Source: CAWUEX02 sp038148375
GTDB taxonomy: Bacteria; Pseudomonadota; Alphaproteobacteria; Rhodospirillales; Rhodospirillaceae
Assembly (NCBI GenBank): GCA_038148375.1
Contig: JAYQVH010000001.1
Location: 186,001-250,000, forward strand
DNA length: 64,000 nucleotides
Direction of reading: 5' to 3'
Translations under genes and position numbers: made by a program
In this document: positions 8,565-17,578 of the stretch, one piece after another
Layout of the letters: every line of letters begins with the position of its first letter
Numbering within the stretch: the stretch's first letter is position 1
The notes under the pieces: generated by a model
Told to the model about the DNA's origin: nothing
The model's database searches: none
What the model saw: only the letters and a program-made list of their open reading frames with translations

Positions 8565-9341
8565 ATGAGTCTCTCGGAGGACCAAATCGAACGCTACGCC
8601 CGGCACATCCGCCTGGACAACGTAGGCGTGGAGGGCCAGGAAAAGCTGCTGAAGGCCCGCGTCCTCGTGATCGGGGCCGGAGGTCTGGGGTCTCCGCTGA
8701 TTCAGTATCTCGCAGCCGCAGGAGTCGGCACGCTCGGGATCGTCGACGACGACACGGTCGATTTGTCCAATCTTCAACGGCAAGTGCTGCACACCACCGC
8801 GGATATCGGACGATCGAAAGTTGAAAGTGCCTCGACTGCGGTTCACGCCCTAAATCCCGACGTCGATGTTGTTGTTCATCAGGAACGGCTGACACCGGAG
8901 AATGCCCGCACGCTGATTTCCAACTACGATGTGATCGCAGACGGCTGCGATAACTTCGCAACGCGTTTTCTGGTTAACGATGCCTGTTACTTCGAGCGAA
9001 AGACATTGGTGTCGGCAGCGGTGATCCGGTTTGACGGTCAGCTCTCGACCTACAAGCCGCACGAGGGCGGCCCGTGTTACCGCTGTTTATACGCCGATGC
9101 CCCGCCCGATGACGTGTGGACGTGCGAGCAAGCGGGAATTCTGGGCTCGATCGCAGGAGTGATGGGGTCCCTGCAGGCGACGGAGGTGCTGAAAGAAATC
9201 CTCGGCCTTGGTGACGGCATGAAGGGCCGGCTCTTGATATACGATGCCCTGGACTTGGCGACACGCATCGTCAAAGTGCGGCCCGATCCGGCGTGCGCTT
9301 TGTGTTCGGATCACGCCACCATCAAAGACGTCGCCGCGTAA
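8565..9341 (+). CDS. moeB: MoeB/ThiF-family adenylyltransferase (sulfur-carrier activation)
   Basis: E1-like enzyme that adenylates the C-terminal glycine of a small sulfur-carrier protein (MoaD or ThiS) for molybdopterin or thiamine synthesis. The 258-residue product has the Rossmann nucleotide motif GAGGLGSPLIQYLAAAGVG (about residues 36-54), VDLSNLQRQ, the Asp-Asn segment DGCDNF, and two zinc CxxC pairs (CYRC about 175, CALC about 246). No C-terminal rhodanese domain is present, so it is the short MoeB/ThiF type. The ATG at 8565 comes 10 bp after the dut stop. MoeB versus ThiF cannot be settled here because no partner gene is adjacent. Confidence 0.9.
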   Translation: MSLSEDQIERYARHIRLDNVGVEGQEKLLKARVLVIGAGGLGSPLIQYLAAAGVGTLGIVDDDTVDLSNLQRQVLHTTADIGRSKVESASTAVHALNPDVDVVVHQERLTPENARTLISNYDVIADGCDNFATRFLVNDACYFERKTLVSAAVIRFDGQLSTYKPHEGGPCYRCLYADAPPDDVWTCEQAGILGSIAGVMGSLQATEVLKEILGLGDGMKGRLLIYDALDLATRIVKVRPDPACALCSDHATIKDVAA

Positions 9342-9348
9342 ACACCCT

Positions 9349-10197
9349 CTACTTTTCGAAGATCACGTCGACGCGACGATTGCCCTGTTCTTTTGTGCCG
9401 TCGGGACGCTCGATCCTGGGGCGTTCCTCACCGTACGCTTCAACGCGCATTCCAGACTGGGAAATACCTTCTTCGACCAAAGCGTTATAAACGGCTTCGG
9501 CCCGGCGTTGCGACAGCATGATGTTGTAATCGCTCGGTCCGGCGGAGTCCGTATGGCCGACGACAAGAACTGTCGCGGGATTATATTCGTCGTGCGCTTC
9601 GGAAATGACATTGACCACTGATTGGGCTTCAGCATTCAACGTCGCTGAGTCGAAGTCGAAATAGATTTGGAATTGAGTCGGCATTGCCGCTGCAGGTTCC
9701 GCCACCGGCGCCGGTGCGGGCTCCGCCGCCTCAAGCGCTCGCAGCGCCGTGTTAAAGCTTGAACGGCAGGCGGCAATATCCTCAGGCTGACGATCTTCTT
9801 CCTGCTCCTGCATCCAGCAATCAAAGCCGGACTGCGCCATCGCCGCCATGACCGGCATTGCGGCGCGGGTCTCATCGTTGAGCACAGAGAGTAAGCGGGC
9901 GCGTGCCTCGCTGAGGGTGTTAACCGAATAGCCGGGCAGATCGCGCGCGGTTATCTCTTCGGGCCCGAAGGTTTCGCCCGATGCGGCACGACGCGTCCGG
10001 GCCACAAATGTCTTGGTATCGGCCCAGTCCGCCTCTGCCTTTTCGGATGCCGCCAGGTTGGCGTAGTCCGTCTGCAGGGCGCGGTGGAAGTCGGTTCCAC
10101 GGTTGGGAAGGGAACGCGCCCCCTCAACGTCATAGTTGGCACCGCAAGCGGCCAATGACAGCGCGGCGGTGGCCAGTAGGACTGAACGTGAAACCAT
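9349..10197 (-). CDS. OmpA-family outer-membrane lipoprotein
   Basis: Predicted peptidoglycan-binding lipoprotein. The start at 10195-10197 follows an AGGGAGAGGGAG ribosome site. The 282-residue product begins with a signal peptide ending in the lipobox LAAC, with Cys18 as the lipidation site. A helical middle region (about 60-160) is followed by a Pro/Ala-rich hinge (EPAPAPVAEPAAA) and a C-terminal OmpA domain: FDFDSATLNAEAQ (about 185), VVGHTDSAG (about 212), SQRRAEAVYNALV and GNRRVDVIF. The Asp and Arg that bind diaminopimelate in OmpA domains are in place (HTDSAG, SQRRA). It converges on moeB with a 7-bp gap and is divergent from rlmN. The exact subfamily is not known. Confidence 0.9.
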   Translation of the reverse strand: MVSRSVLLATAALSLAACGANYDVEGARSLPNRGTDFHRALQTDYANLAASEKAEADWADTKTFVARTRRAASGETFGPEEITARDLPGYSVNTLSEARARLLSVLNDETRAAMPVMAAMAQSGFDCWMQEQEEDRQPEDIAACRSSFNTALRALEAAEPAPAPVAEPAAAMPTQFQIYFDFDSATLNAEAQSVVNVISEAHDEYNPATVLVVGHTDSAGPSDYNIMLSQRRAEAVYNALVEEGISQSGMRVEAYGEERPRIERPDGTKEQGNRRVDVIFEK

Positions 10198-10395
10198 GGA
10201 CTCCCTCTCCCTCTTTCGGTGCCCCCACACGCGCCCTCCAAAGCCGGCTTTGTCCCGCCGTCAAATATCGCATTCGGGACGGCTGTATTGGCTCGGAGTT
10301 CCCCAGCGAGTGGGACCGGTCTGGCTTTTTAGCGTTGTGCCCATAGAGTGACAAGAACCCTTTGCGATTCAGCGCCTTGGAGCGTATGAGGGGCC

Positions 10396-11580
10396 ATGCC
10401 CCACACCGGTTCAAAGATCGCAGCGAACCCCTACGCGCGCCCCGAATCCGGCGCTTCGAGAGCGCCTGCCATCGGCTTGGATAAGGATGATTGGACGGAA
10501 ATCGCCCTGGAAATGGGCGAAAAGCCTTACCGGGGCGCCCAGATATTCCAGTGGATCTACAACCGCGGTGTTCGCACCTTCGAAGACATGACCGATCTGT
10601 CGAAGATGTTCCGCGCCCGGCTGGAGGACAGATTTTCGCTCGACCGACCTGCCGTCGCCACCGAACAGACGTCGACGGATGGGACACGCAAATGGCTGAC
10701 GGCATTCGCCGACGGGCAAAAAGCGGAGTCGGTTTTCATCCCCGAGGAAGACCGCGGCACCCTATGTGTGTCCTCCCAAGTCGGCTGCACATTGACCTGC
10801 CGGTTCTGCCACACGGGCACGCAGCGGCTGGTGCGCAATCTCGATGCGGGGGAAATCATCGGCCAGGTCATGATCGCCCGTGATGCGCTAGGTGAATGGC
10901 CGACACCGACTGATGAAGCGCGCACGCTGACCAATATCGTGCTCATGGGCATGGGCGAACCGCTCTACAACTTCGATGCGGTCAAGAAGGCGATGCTGAT
11001 TGCTATGGCGGGTGACGGGCTTGCTTTAGGTAAACGGCGCATCACGCTGTCGACCTCCGGTGTTGTGCCCGACATCAAACGTTGCGGTGAGGAACTTCGG
11101 GTTAACTTGGCAATCTCGCTCCATGCGGCAAACGACGACACCCGATCGGCGATCATGCCGATCAACAAGAAGTATCCGCTGAAGGATTTGATGGAGGCTT
11201 GCCGGACGTATCCCGGCGTCTCCAATGCCCGCCGTATTACATTTGAGTACGTCATGCTGAAAGGCGTGAACGACTCCGATGCAGACGCACGCGCATTGGT
11301 TAACCTCGTCAAAGACATTCCGTGCAAGTTTAATTTGATCCCGTTCAATCCGTGGCCCGGCACGCCCTACGAATGTTCGGACCCCAAGACGATTGAACGC
11401 TTTCAGGATATTCTTGCGCACTCCGGCTTGACCTGTCCGATCCGCACACCGCGTGGCCGGGACATTCTTGCCGCCTGCGGCCAATTGAAAACGGACTCTG
11501 AAAAACTGTCTGCCCGGGAGCGCCGCATTCAAGCCGAACAAGCGTGGGCCGAAAAAGAAGGGCGGGCCGTCACCGCATAA
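10396..11580 (+). CDS. rlmN: Dual-specificity 23S rRNA/tRNA adenine-C2 methyltransferase RlmN
   Basis: Radical SAM enzyme that methylates C2 of A2503 in 23S rRNA and A37 in some tRNAs. The 394-residue product has the 4Fe-4S motif CTLTCRFC (CxxxCxxC, about residues 133-140) within QVGCTLTCRFCHTGTQ, the GMGEPLYN segment, STSGVVP, and the C-terminal catalytic cysteine in GRDILAACGQL that forms the methyl-carrying intermediate. It starts at ATG 10396. The 198-bp gap from the OmpA-type gene should hold its promoter; that gap contains GTCCCG and CGGGAC as a loose inverted repeat near 10253-10285. Confidence 0.96.
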   Translation: MPHTGSKIAANPYARPESGASRAPAIGLDKDDWTEIALEMGEKPYRGAQIFQWIYNRGVRTFEDMTDLSKMFRARLEDRFSLDRPAVATEQTSTDGTRKWLTAFADGQKAESVFIPEEDRGTLCVSSQVGCTLTCRFCHTGTQRLVRNLDAGEIIGQVMIARDALGEWPTPTDEARTLTNIVLMGMGEPLYNFDAVKKAMLIAMAGDGLALGKRRITLSTSGVVPDIKRCGEELRVNLAISLHAANDDTRSAIMPINKKYPLKDLMEACRTYPGVSNARRITFEYVMLKGVNDSDADARALVNLVKDIPCKFNLIPFNPWPGTPYECSDPKTIERFQDILAHSGLTCPIRTPRGRDILAACGQLKTDSEKLSARERRIQAEQAWAEKEGRAVTA

Positions 11581-11671
11581 GGGCAGGTCCGGCGACTTGC
11601 AACTGGCGTCCCCAGCGCACTTCGCCTAGGCTGCGAAATACGCGCTCACCGGGAACAAAAGGCCTTTTTCC

Positions 11672-12235
11672 ATGACCTTATTGTATGTCGTCATCGGTCT
11701 GGCTGTTATCGCCGGACTCTACGGGGTGTCCGTCTACAACCGGCTGGTCAAATTGAAAAACCGGGTCATGGAAGCCTGGAGCGACATCGAGGTTCAGATG
11801 AAGCGCAGGTACAACCTGATTCCCAATCTGGTGGAGACCGTCAAAGGGTATGCCGCCCACGAGCAGGAGACGCTCGAGAAAGTCATCCAAGCGCGCAATA
11901 TTGCCATGAATGACGGCGGCAATCCGGAACATCAGGCGGCGTCCGAGAATATGCTGACCGGAGCCCTGAAGTCACTGTTCGCACTATCTGAAGCGTATCC
12001 CGATCTCAAAGCCAACAACCAGTTCCTAAAATTACAGAATGATCTTGGCGAGGCAGAAGATCTCATTCAGAAAGCGCGCCGCTATTACAACGGTTCGGTC
12101 CGCGATCTAAACGTGCTGATCGAACAGTTCCCATCAAACATCGTCGCCGGTTTGGTTGATTATGAGTGCGCGGAGTACTTCGAGCTCGACGAAAGCGACA
12201 GCGCCGCGCGCGACCCTGTCGCCGTCAAATTCTAA
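11672..12235 (+). CDS. lemA: LemA-family membrane-anchored protein
   Basis: LemA proteins are small membrane-anchored coiled-coil proteins of unclear function, often beside DUF2207 proteins. The 187-residue product has one N-terminal membrane helix (LLYVVIGLAVIAGLYGVSVYN) followed by the family core: WSDIEVQMKRRYNLIPNLVETVKGYAAHEQETLE (about residues 35-70) and RRYYNGSVRDLNVLIEQFPSN (about 140-160). The C-terminus YFELDE is typical. The DUF2207 gene follows immediately, consistent with a two-gene operon. Confidence 0.93.
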   Translation: MTLLYVVIGLAVIAGLYGVSVYNRLVKLKNRVMEAWSDIEVQMKRRYNLIPNLVETVKGYAAHEQETLEKVIQARNIAMNDGGNPEHQAASENMLTGALKSLFALSEAYPDLKANNQFLKLQNDLGEAEDLIQKARRYYNGSVRDLNVLIEQFPSNIVAGLVDYECAEYFELDESDSAARDPVAVKF

Positions 12236-12240
12236 GCTTC

Positions 12241-14196
12241 GTGGATTTACGCGCGTTTCGCTTTTGGGTCGCTCTCGCCGGCGCTCTGCTCGGTCTCACG
12301 CCCGCCGCGTCCGCTCAAAGTGAGCGCATCACTTCATTCAACAGCGCCGGCACCGTCTACCGCAACGGCGAGATCGAAGTCACGGAGACCATCATTGTCC
12401 GCGCCGAAGGCCGGGTGATCCGCCGCGGCATCTTCCGTGATTTGCCAACCCAGCGCGGCCGGTACTGGTATGGCCCCCATCGTGTGGGATTCGATGTCGT
12501 CTCGGTTACACGGGACGGGCAGCCCGAACCATGGCGGCTGGAGCGGAGAGGTTACTACGCGCGCATCTACATTGGTGACCCTGACGTGTTTTTGCGTTCG
12601 GGCAATTATACCTACACCCTGACCTACCGCACCGATCGGCAGATTGCGTTTCTGCCCGATCGGGACGAACTCGAGTGGAATGTCACAGGTAATTTCTGGG
12701 CGTTTCCCATCGACCGCGCCACTGCCACGATCCGAGCGCCGGCCGGCCACCAGGTGATAGACCTGAGCGCCGTAACGGGGGCCTTCGGTGACCGCGGGCG
12801 GGCCGCGGTCGCGGAGATCACGGATATCGGCGTCGGCACGGTTGAAACGACCGCGGTTTTAGGGGCCGGAGAAGGTGTAACCCTGACGGCCGCGTTTCCA
12901 CCCGGCTCCGTCACCCCTCCGGATCGGCCGGCGCAATTGGCCTATCTGTTGCGCGACGGGCGGACGGTGTGGATCGGCCTGATCGGACTTTTGGTGGTCG
13001 TCGCCTATTACCTGACAGTTTGGTGGGAGTACGGAAAGGATCCCGAACCGGACACCATATACGCCCGCTACACACCACCGGAGGGCATCGGGCCGGCAGC
13101 GTGCCGCTATATCCTGAACATGGGCTGGGACCCGAAAGGATTTACGGCCGCCATTGTCAATCTGGCGGCCAAAGGCTTCGTGACCATCTCCGAATTCGAC
13201 CGGGACAAGTACAAGCTCACCCGCACCGACCGCAGCGCCAAGCAGTCGGAGCTAACACCGGGTGAAACAGCGGTTGCGCTTCGTCTGTTCGGTGAAAAGC
13301 TTTGGACGTCCTTCGTCTTTCGCAGCGAACACCACGCCATCGTCGAGGGCGCACGGAAAGACTTGCGACGCAGCCTCAAAGAAGATTTCGAGAACATCTA
13401 CTTCCATAAAAATAAAACACTGCTGTCGGTCGGTACCGGATTATCCGCGACGGCGCTGGGCAGCATGGCCGCGGTGAGTGACACCGGTTTGGCCATGGGT
13501 ATCGTTGCCGCCGCTGCTGCGATGCTGGGCTACGCGCTTTATCCGCTCTGCCTTGGTGCATGGACACGGTTCGGCCGGGGTGAAGGCGCGGTGATCAGTT
13601 TTTCGTCGACGATGTTTTTCGCGCTTATCTTAGGCGGACAGATCATCGGCGAAGCCGGCGTCTCTGTGATCACATGGCTTACCACGGCGCCTCCGCTGGA
13701 GATCGGCCTCATCGTATTCGTGGTCGCCCTGAACCTGCTGTTCTATCACCTGATGAAAGCTCCAAGCCTAATGGGACGCAAGGTGATGGATCATGTCGAA
13801 GGATTTCGCCATTACCTGCAGGTCGCGGAAAAAGACCGCATGAATTTTCACAATCCACCCGACATCACGCCGGAAATCTTCGAAGCCTATCTGCCCTTTG
13901 CTATCGCGCTGGACGTCGAGAACGAATGGGGCGAACAGTTTGACCTTTCCCTCGACCGGGTTGGGGGACAGCGCTACCGCGACTCATACGAACCCAGCTG
14001 GTACGACAGCGACTATCATACCTGGCCAACGCCGCGGGCCTTTGCAGCAGATTTCGCCCCGACCTTTGGGCAATCCGTTGTGTCCTCCTTATCGCCGCTG
14101 GCCAGCATGCGGGGCGCCGGGATCGGTAGCGGTGGATTTTCCGGTGGCGGATTTTCCGGCGGAGGCGGTGGTGGCGGTGGTGGAGGCGGCTGGTAA
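12241..14196 (+). CDS. DUF2207 membrane protein with glycine-rich tail
   Basis: Partner of lemA; function of the family is not established. I favour the GTG start at 12241, 5 bp after the lemA stop, because it begins a clean signal peptide (FRFWVALAGALLGLTPAASA); an ATG at 12166 would put charged residues inside lemA in front of it. The 651-residue product has a large extracytoplasmic beta domain (EIEVTETIIVRAEG, RGIFRDLPTQ), a membrane helix near residue 240 followed by ARYTPPEGIGPAACRYI, then two or three membrane helices (about 400-500), and ends in a low-complexity tail of Gly/Ser/Phe repeats finishing in Trp, a common family ending. No good ribosome site precedes the GTG, so translation may be coupled to lemA. 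Confidence 0.85.
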   Translation: MDLRAFRFWVALAGALLGLTPAASAQSERITSFNSAGTVYRNGEIEVTETIIVRAEGRVIRRGIFRDLPTQRGRYWYGPHRVGFDVVSVTRDGQPEPWRLERRGYYARIYIGDPDVFLRSGNYTYTLTYRTDRQIAFLPDRDELEWNVTGNFWAFPIDRATATIRAPAGHQVIDLSAVTGAFGDRGRAAVAEITDIGVGTVETTAVLGAGEGVTLTAAFPPGSVTPPDRPAQLAYLLRDGRTVWIGLIGLLVVVAYYLTVWWEYGKDPEPDTIYARYTPPEGIGPAACRYILNMGWDPKGFTAAIVNLAAKGFVTISEFDRDKYKLTRTDRSAKQSELTPGETAVALRLFGEKLWTSFVFRSEHHAIVEGARKDLRRSLKEDFENIYFHKNKTLLSVGTGLSATALGSMAAVSDTGLAMGIVAAAAAMLGYALYPLCLGAWTRFGRGEGAVISFSSTMFFALILGGQIIGEAGVSVITWLTTAPPLEIGLIVFVVALNLLFYHLMKAPSLMGRKVMDHVEGFRHYLQVAEKDRMNFHNPPDITPEIFEAYLPFAIALDVENEWGEQFDLSLDRVGGQRYRDSYEPSWYDSDYHTWPTPRAFAADFAPTFGQSVVSSLSPLASMRGAGIGSGGFSGGGFSGGGGGGGGGGGW

Positions 14197-14283
14197 CCCT
14201 TGCTCTGACAGGGCGCCTCCCTATACTCCGCCGCGATTGAAGCCGGTGCGCCTAACCGGCGAGACCTTTGGGATATACAGACG

Positions 14284-15489
14284 ATGAGCCGCGATAAAGT
14301 CGTCCTCGCCTACTCGGGCGGGCTGGACACCTCAATCATCCTGCGCTGGCTGCAGGAAGAGAAAAACTGCGAGGTCGTGACCTTCACAGCCGACATCGGT
14401 CAGGGGGAGGAACTCGAACCGGCACGCAAGAAGGCCGAGATGATGGGCATTCAACACATCTTCATCGAGGACCTGCGCGAGGAATTCGTGCGCGAATACG
14501 TCTTTCCGATGTTTCGTGCCAACGCGCTGTATGAAGGGGTTTATCTGCTCGGCACGTCGATCGCGCGGCCGTTGATCGGCAAGCGGCTGGTCGAGATCGC
14601 GCGCGACACAGGCGCTGTCGCGATCTCCCACGGCGCGACCGGCAAGGGCAACGACCAGGTCCGCTTCGAGCTCACCGCCTATGCCCTCGAGCCGGGCATC
14701 AAAGTGATCTCGCCCTGGCGCGAATGGGACTTGAATTCGCGCGCCAAGTTGATCGAATACGCCGAGAAGCATCAGATCCCCATCCCGAAAGACAAGCGGG
14801 GCGAAGCGCCCTATTCGATGGACGCGAACCTCCTGCACATCTCCTATGAAGGCAAGGCGCTGGAAGACCCATGGGTCGAGCCCGACGCCGACATGTTCCG
14901 CCTGACCGTGTCCCCAGAGGATGCGCCGGACACGCCGGAATATGTGGAAATCGAGTTCGAACGCGGCGATCCGGTCGCCGTCAACGGCGAACGGTTGTCG
15001 CCGGCGGCACTGCTGACGAAGCTGAATGAACTCGGTGGCAAGCACGGTATCGGCCGTGTCGACCTGGTAGAGAACCGTTACGTCGGCATGAAGTCCCGCG
15101 GTGTTTATGAAACACCGGGCGGCACGATCTGGCTGGCGGCACGGCGGGCGGTCGAAAGCGTCACCCTGGACCGGGAAGCGGCCCATCTGAAAGACGAACT
15201 GATGCCGCGCTATGCCAAGCTGGTCTACACCGGCTACTGGTTCGCGCCGGAGCGTGAAGCGCTGCAAGCAGCCATCGACGCAACCCAGGACAACGTGACC
15301 GGGACTGCGCGCCTGAAACTCTACAAGGGCAATGCGATGGTCGTCGGGCGTAAAGCGCCGAACAGTCTGTACAGCATGGAACACGTCACCTTCGAGGAAG
15401 ACGACGTGTATGACCAGCACGATGCGGAAGGCTTTATCAAACTAAATGCCTTGCGCCTTCGGCTCGGAAACTTGGCGCGCAATCGCTAA
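14284..15489 (+). CDS. argG: Argininosuccinate synthase
   Basis: Condenses citrulline and aspartate with ATP to give argininosuccinate, the next-to-last step of arginine synthesis. The 401-residue product starts MSRDKVVLAYSGGLDTSIIL with the ATP pyrophosphatase P-loop SGGLDTS (about residues 11-17). It carries the AS signature in GATGKGNDQVRFE (about 118-130) and SPWREWDL, SMDANLLHISYEGKALEDP and RGVYETPGGTI. Length and motifs are those of the ordinary bacterial enzyme. It sits alone between the DUF2207 gene and an enoyl-CoA hydratase; argH is not in the window. Confidence 0.97.
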   Translation: MSRDKVVLAYSGGLDTSIILRWLQEEKNCEVVTFTADIGQGEELEPARKKAEMMGIQHIFIEDLREEFVREYVFPMFRANALYEGVYLLGTSIARPLIGKRLVEIARDTGAVAISHGATGKGNDQVRFELTAYALEPGIKVISPWREWDLNSRAKLIEYAEKHQIPIPKDKRGEAPYSMDANLLHISYEGKALEDPWVEPDADMFRLTVSPEDAPDTPEYVEIEFERGDPVAVNGERLSPAALLTKLNELGGKHGIGRVDLVENRYVGMKSRGVYETPGGTIWLAARRAVESVTLDREAAHLKDELMPRYAKLVYTGYWFAPEREALQAAIDATQDNVTGTARLKLYKGNAMVVGRKAPNSLYSMEHVTFEEDDVYDQHDAEGFIKLNALRLRLGNLARNR

Positions 15490-15506
15490 GCGCAACGGAG
15501 GTCGGG

Positions 15507-16274
15507 ATGGGCGAAAACATCACACAAAACATCGACGGCGGCATTCTGACGCTGACCATCGCCCGGCCCGAAAAGAAGAATGCGCTCACGGTGGCGATGT
15601 ACGCTGCCTTGGCCGATGCCATCACGGCAGCTAATAACGACAAAGCGGTGCGCGTGATTTTGATCACCGGCAGTGAAGACAGCTTCACCGCGGGAAATGA
15701 TCTTGGCGATTTTCTCGAGAATCCTCCAGTGGACGCCTCGAGCCCGGTGTTCAGGTTCATGCACGCGATCGCCGGGGCGCAAAAGCCGGTGGTGGCTGCG
15801 GTGAACGGTCTCGCCATCGGTATCGGTACGACCATGTTGCTGCATTGCGACTTCGTTTATGCCGTCGAAGACGCGCGCTTCCAGCTGCCGTTCGTCAACC
15901 TGGGTCTAGTGCCGGAGTTGGCATCCAGCCTCATACTGCCGGCTCTGGCAGGACGCGCCAAAGCCGCTGAACTGCTGATGCTCGGCAACCCATTCGATAC
16001 CGCGACCGCATTGGACATCGGCTTGGTGAACAAGTCGTGCGCGCCCGGTGAATTGCTCTCCACGGCGACTGCAACGGCGCAGACGCTGGCCGCCAAACCG
16101 CCCGCCGCCTTGCGCAAGACCAAAGCTTTGTTAAATGCCGATTTGGATGCGGTTACCGCGCGCATCAATTCAGAGGCCAAGCTGTTCGGCGAGCAACTCA
16201 CTAGCGCCGAAGTGAAAGAAGCCATCGCCGCGTTCTTTGAAAAACGCGCGCCGGACTTTTCGAAGTTCGATTAA
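15507..16274 (+). CDS. Enoyl-CoA hydratase/isomerase family protein
   Basis: A 255-residue crotonase-fold protein, 17 bp after argG with GGAGG ahead of the ATG. Visible landmarks are LTIARPEKKNALT, the oxyanion segment SFTAGNDLGDF (about residues 60-70), NGLAIGIGTTMLLHCD (second oxyanion segment, where hydratases usually read GGG), and LVPELASSLILP. The Glu of the first hydratase position is replaced around residue 107, and the family also includes isomerases and hydrolases, so the reaction is uncertain. The KKNALT and FEKRAPDFSKF ends match PaaG/2-enoyl-CoA isomerase-like members. It converges on folD with a 3-bp gap. Confidence 0.85.
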   Translation: MGENITQNIDGGILTLTIARPEKKNALTVAMYAALADAITAANNDKAVRVILITGSEDSFTAGNDLGDFLENPPVDASSPVFRFMHAIAGAQKPVVAAVNGLAIGIGTTMLLHCDFVYAVEDARFQLPFVNLGLVPELASSLILPALAGRAKAAELLMLGNPFDTATALDIGLVNKSCAPGELLSTATATAQTLAAKPPAALRKTKALLNADLDAVTARINSEAKLFGEQLTSAEVKEAIAAFFEKRAPDFSKFD

Positions 16275-16277
16275 GAC

Positions 16278-17177
16278 CTAGAAGTCCGTCGGCAAATCGA
16301 GGTCGTCCAGGCCGTTTTGCAGGCGGGCCGCCCTGAGCGCATTGAACATCAAGCACGCGATGGTCATGGGCCCGACGCCGCCGGGTACCGGCGTAATCGC
16401 AGAGGCCACGTCCGAGACCGCGTCGAAATCCACATCGCCGACGAGTTTATCCTTACCGTCTTCTCCGGCAATGCGGTTGATGCCGACATCGATGACGACG
16501 GCGCCCGGCTTGACCCAATCGGCCTTGACCATCTCCTGGCGGCCGACGGCGGCGACCAGAATGTCGGCCCGGCGGCAGTGCGCCGCCAAATCCGCCGTAC
16601 GGGAGTGCGCCGCGGTGACCGTGCAGTTTTCCGCCAACAGCAGTTGCGCCATCGGTTTACCGAACAGCATGGAACGGCCAATGACGATCGCATCCTTGCC
16701 GGTCATGTCGCCGATTTGCCGGCGCAGCAGCAGCTGACAGCCCAGCGGTGTGCACGACACCATGCCGACCTCGCCCGCCATCAACCGGCCGGCGTTTTCC
16801 GGATGCAGGCCGTCGACATCCTTGAGCGGATCGATGGCATGAATGATCGGCTGTTCGTCGAGATGGGACGGCAACGGCAATTGCACGAGAATGCCGTGCA
16901 CTTTCGGATCGGCGTTCAGCTTCTGCACGAGGCTGAGCAGGGCCGCCTGATCCGTGTCGCCCGGCAGGGTGTGTTCGAAGGACTCCATGCCAAGTTTAAC
17001 CGCCATCTTGCGCTTGCTGCGCACATACACCTGGCTCGCGGGATCTTCGCCGACCAGCACCACGGCGAGGCCGGGCGTGATGTTGTGAGTTTTCCTCAGA
17101 TGCGTGACCTGCTGTGCAAGCCAGTCACGCAATCCGGCTGCGGTTGCCTTTCCGTCGATGAGCGTCGCGCGTGGCAT
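16278..17177 (-). CDS. folD: Methylenetetrahydrofolate dehydrogenase / cyclohydrolase
   Basis: Bifunctional enzyme interconverting 5,10-methylene-THF, 5,10-methenyl-THF and 10-formyl-THF with NADP. The 299-residue product starts MPRATLIDGKATAA and contains the catalytic Tyr-Lys pair in YVRSKRKMAVKLG (about residues 49-61), VQLPLPSHLDE, DVDGLHPENAGRL, the Rossmann segment VIGRSMLFGKPMAQLL (about 165), and the C-terminal TPVPGGVGPMTIACL. A GTG five codons upstream (17192) overlaps the yggT stop as GTGA and is an equally possible start; I favour the ATG because the family normally starts about ten residues before IDGK. It forms a unit with yggT. Confidence 0.95.
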   Translation of the reverse strand: MPRATLIDGKATAAGLRDWLAQQVTHLRKTHNITPGLAVVLVGEDPASQVYVRSKRKMAVKLGMESFEHTLPGDTDQAALLSLVQKLNADPKVHGILVQLPLPSHLDEQPIIHAIDPLKDVDGLHPENAGRLMAGEVGMVSCTPLGCQLLLRRQIGDMTGKDAIVIGRSMLFGKPMAQLLLAENCTVTAAHSRTADLAAHCRRADILVAAVGRQEMVKADWVKPGAVVIDVGINRIAGEDGKDKLVGDVDFDAVSDVASAITPVPGGVGPMTIACLMFNALRAARLQNGLDDLDLPTDF

Positions 17178-17188
17178 CCCGTGACCTG

Positions 17189-17485
17189 TCACAACTGCGC
17201 AAGAAGTTGGACCAAAACCATCTGCACAAAGTAAACGGCGAGGATCAAAATGATCGGTGAAAAATCAATTCCACCCATGACCGGAAGCACCCCGCGAATG
17301 CGGCGCAGCGCCGGCTCCGTGATCGAACTTAAGGCCGAGCCGACCATGTAAACGAACCGGTTGTGGGTGTTGATGACGTTGAACGCCACCAGCCAGCTCA
17401 TGATCACAGATATGATGATCGCCCACAGATAGAGATCGAGGGCAATATAAGCGACCTGGATCAACGGAATCAGGATCGTATTCAT
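17189..17485 (-). CDS. YggT-family integral membrane protein
   Basis: A 98-residue YggT protein with two hydrophobic segments: LIPLIQVAYIALDLYLWAIIISVIMSWLVAF at the N-terminus and FSPIILILAVYFVQMVLVQLL at the C-terminus. The linker bears the family motif ITEPALRRIRGVLPVMGGIDFSP (split here for length: RRIRGVLP then GGIDFSP). YggT proteins are linked to osmotic tolerance in bacteria and to chloroplast division relatives; the biochemical role is unclear. It is upstream of and coupled to folD. Confidence 0.92.
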   Translation of the reverse strand: MNTILIPLIQVAYIALDLYLWAIIISVIMSWLVAFNVINTHNRFVYMVGSALSSITEPALRRIRGVLPVMGGIDFSPIILILAVYFVQMVLVQLLAQL

Positions 17486-17578
17486 AGCGCAGGCGGTATC
17501 CGTGAGTGCACAAACGAGCGATGTGCGGCTACCCTAATGAGCGGAATTGCCGGGCACAAGGGACAAGGGCGGACGTGT

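Noticed and set aside
14332..15420. 362-codon minus-strand frame opposite argG
   Set aside because: Argininosuccinate synthase motifs are complete on the plus strand; the reverse frame has no recognisable domain and arises from high GC content.
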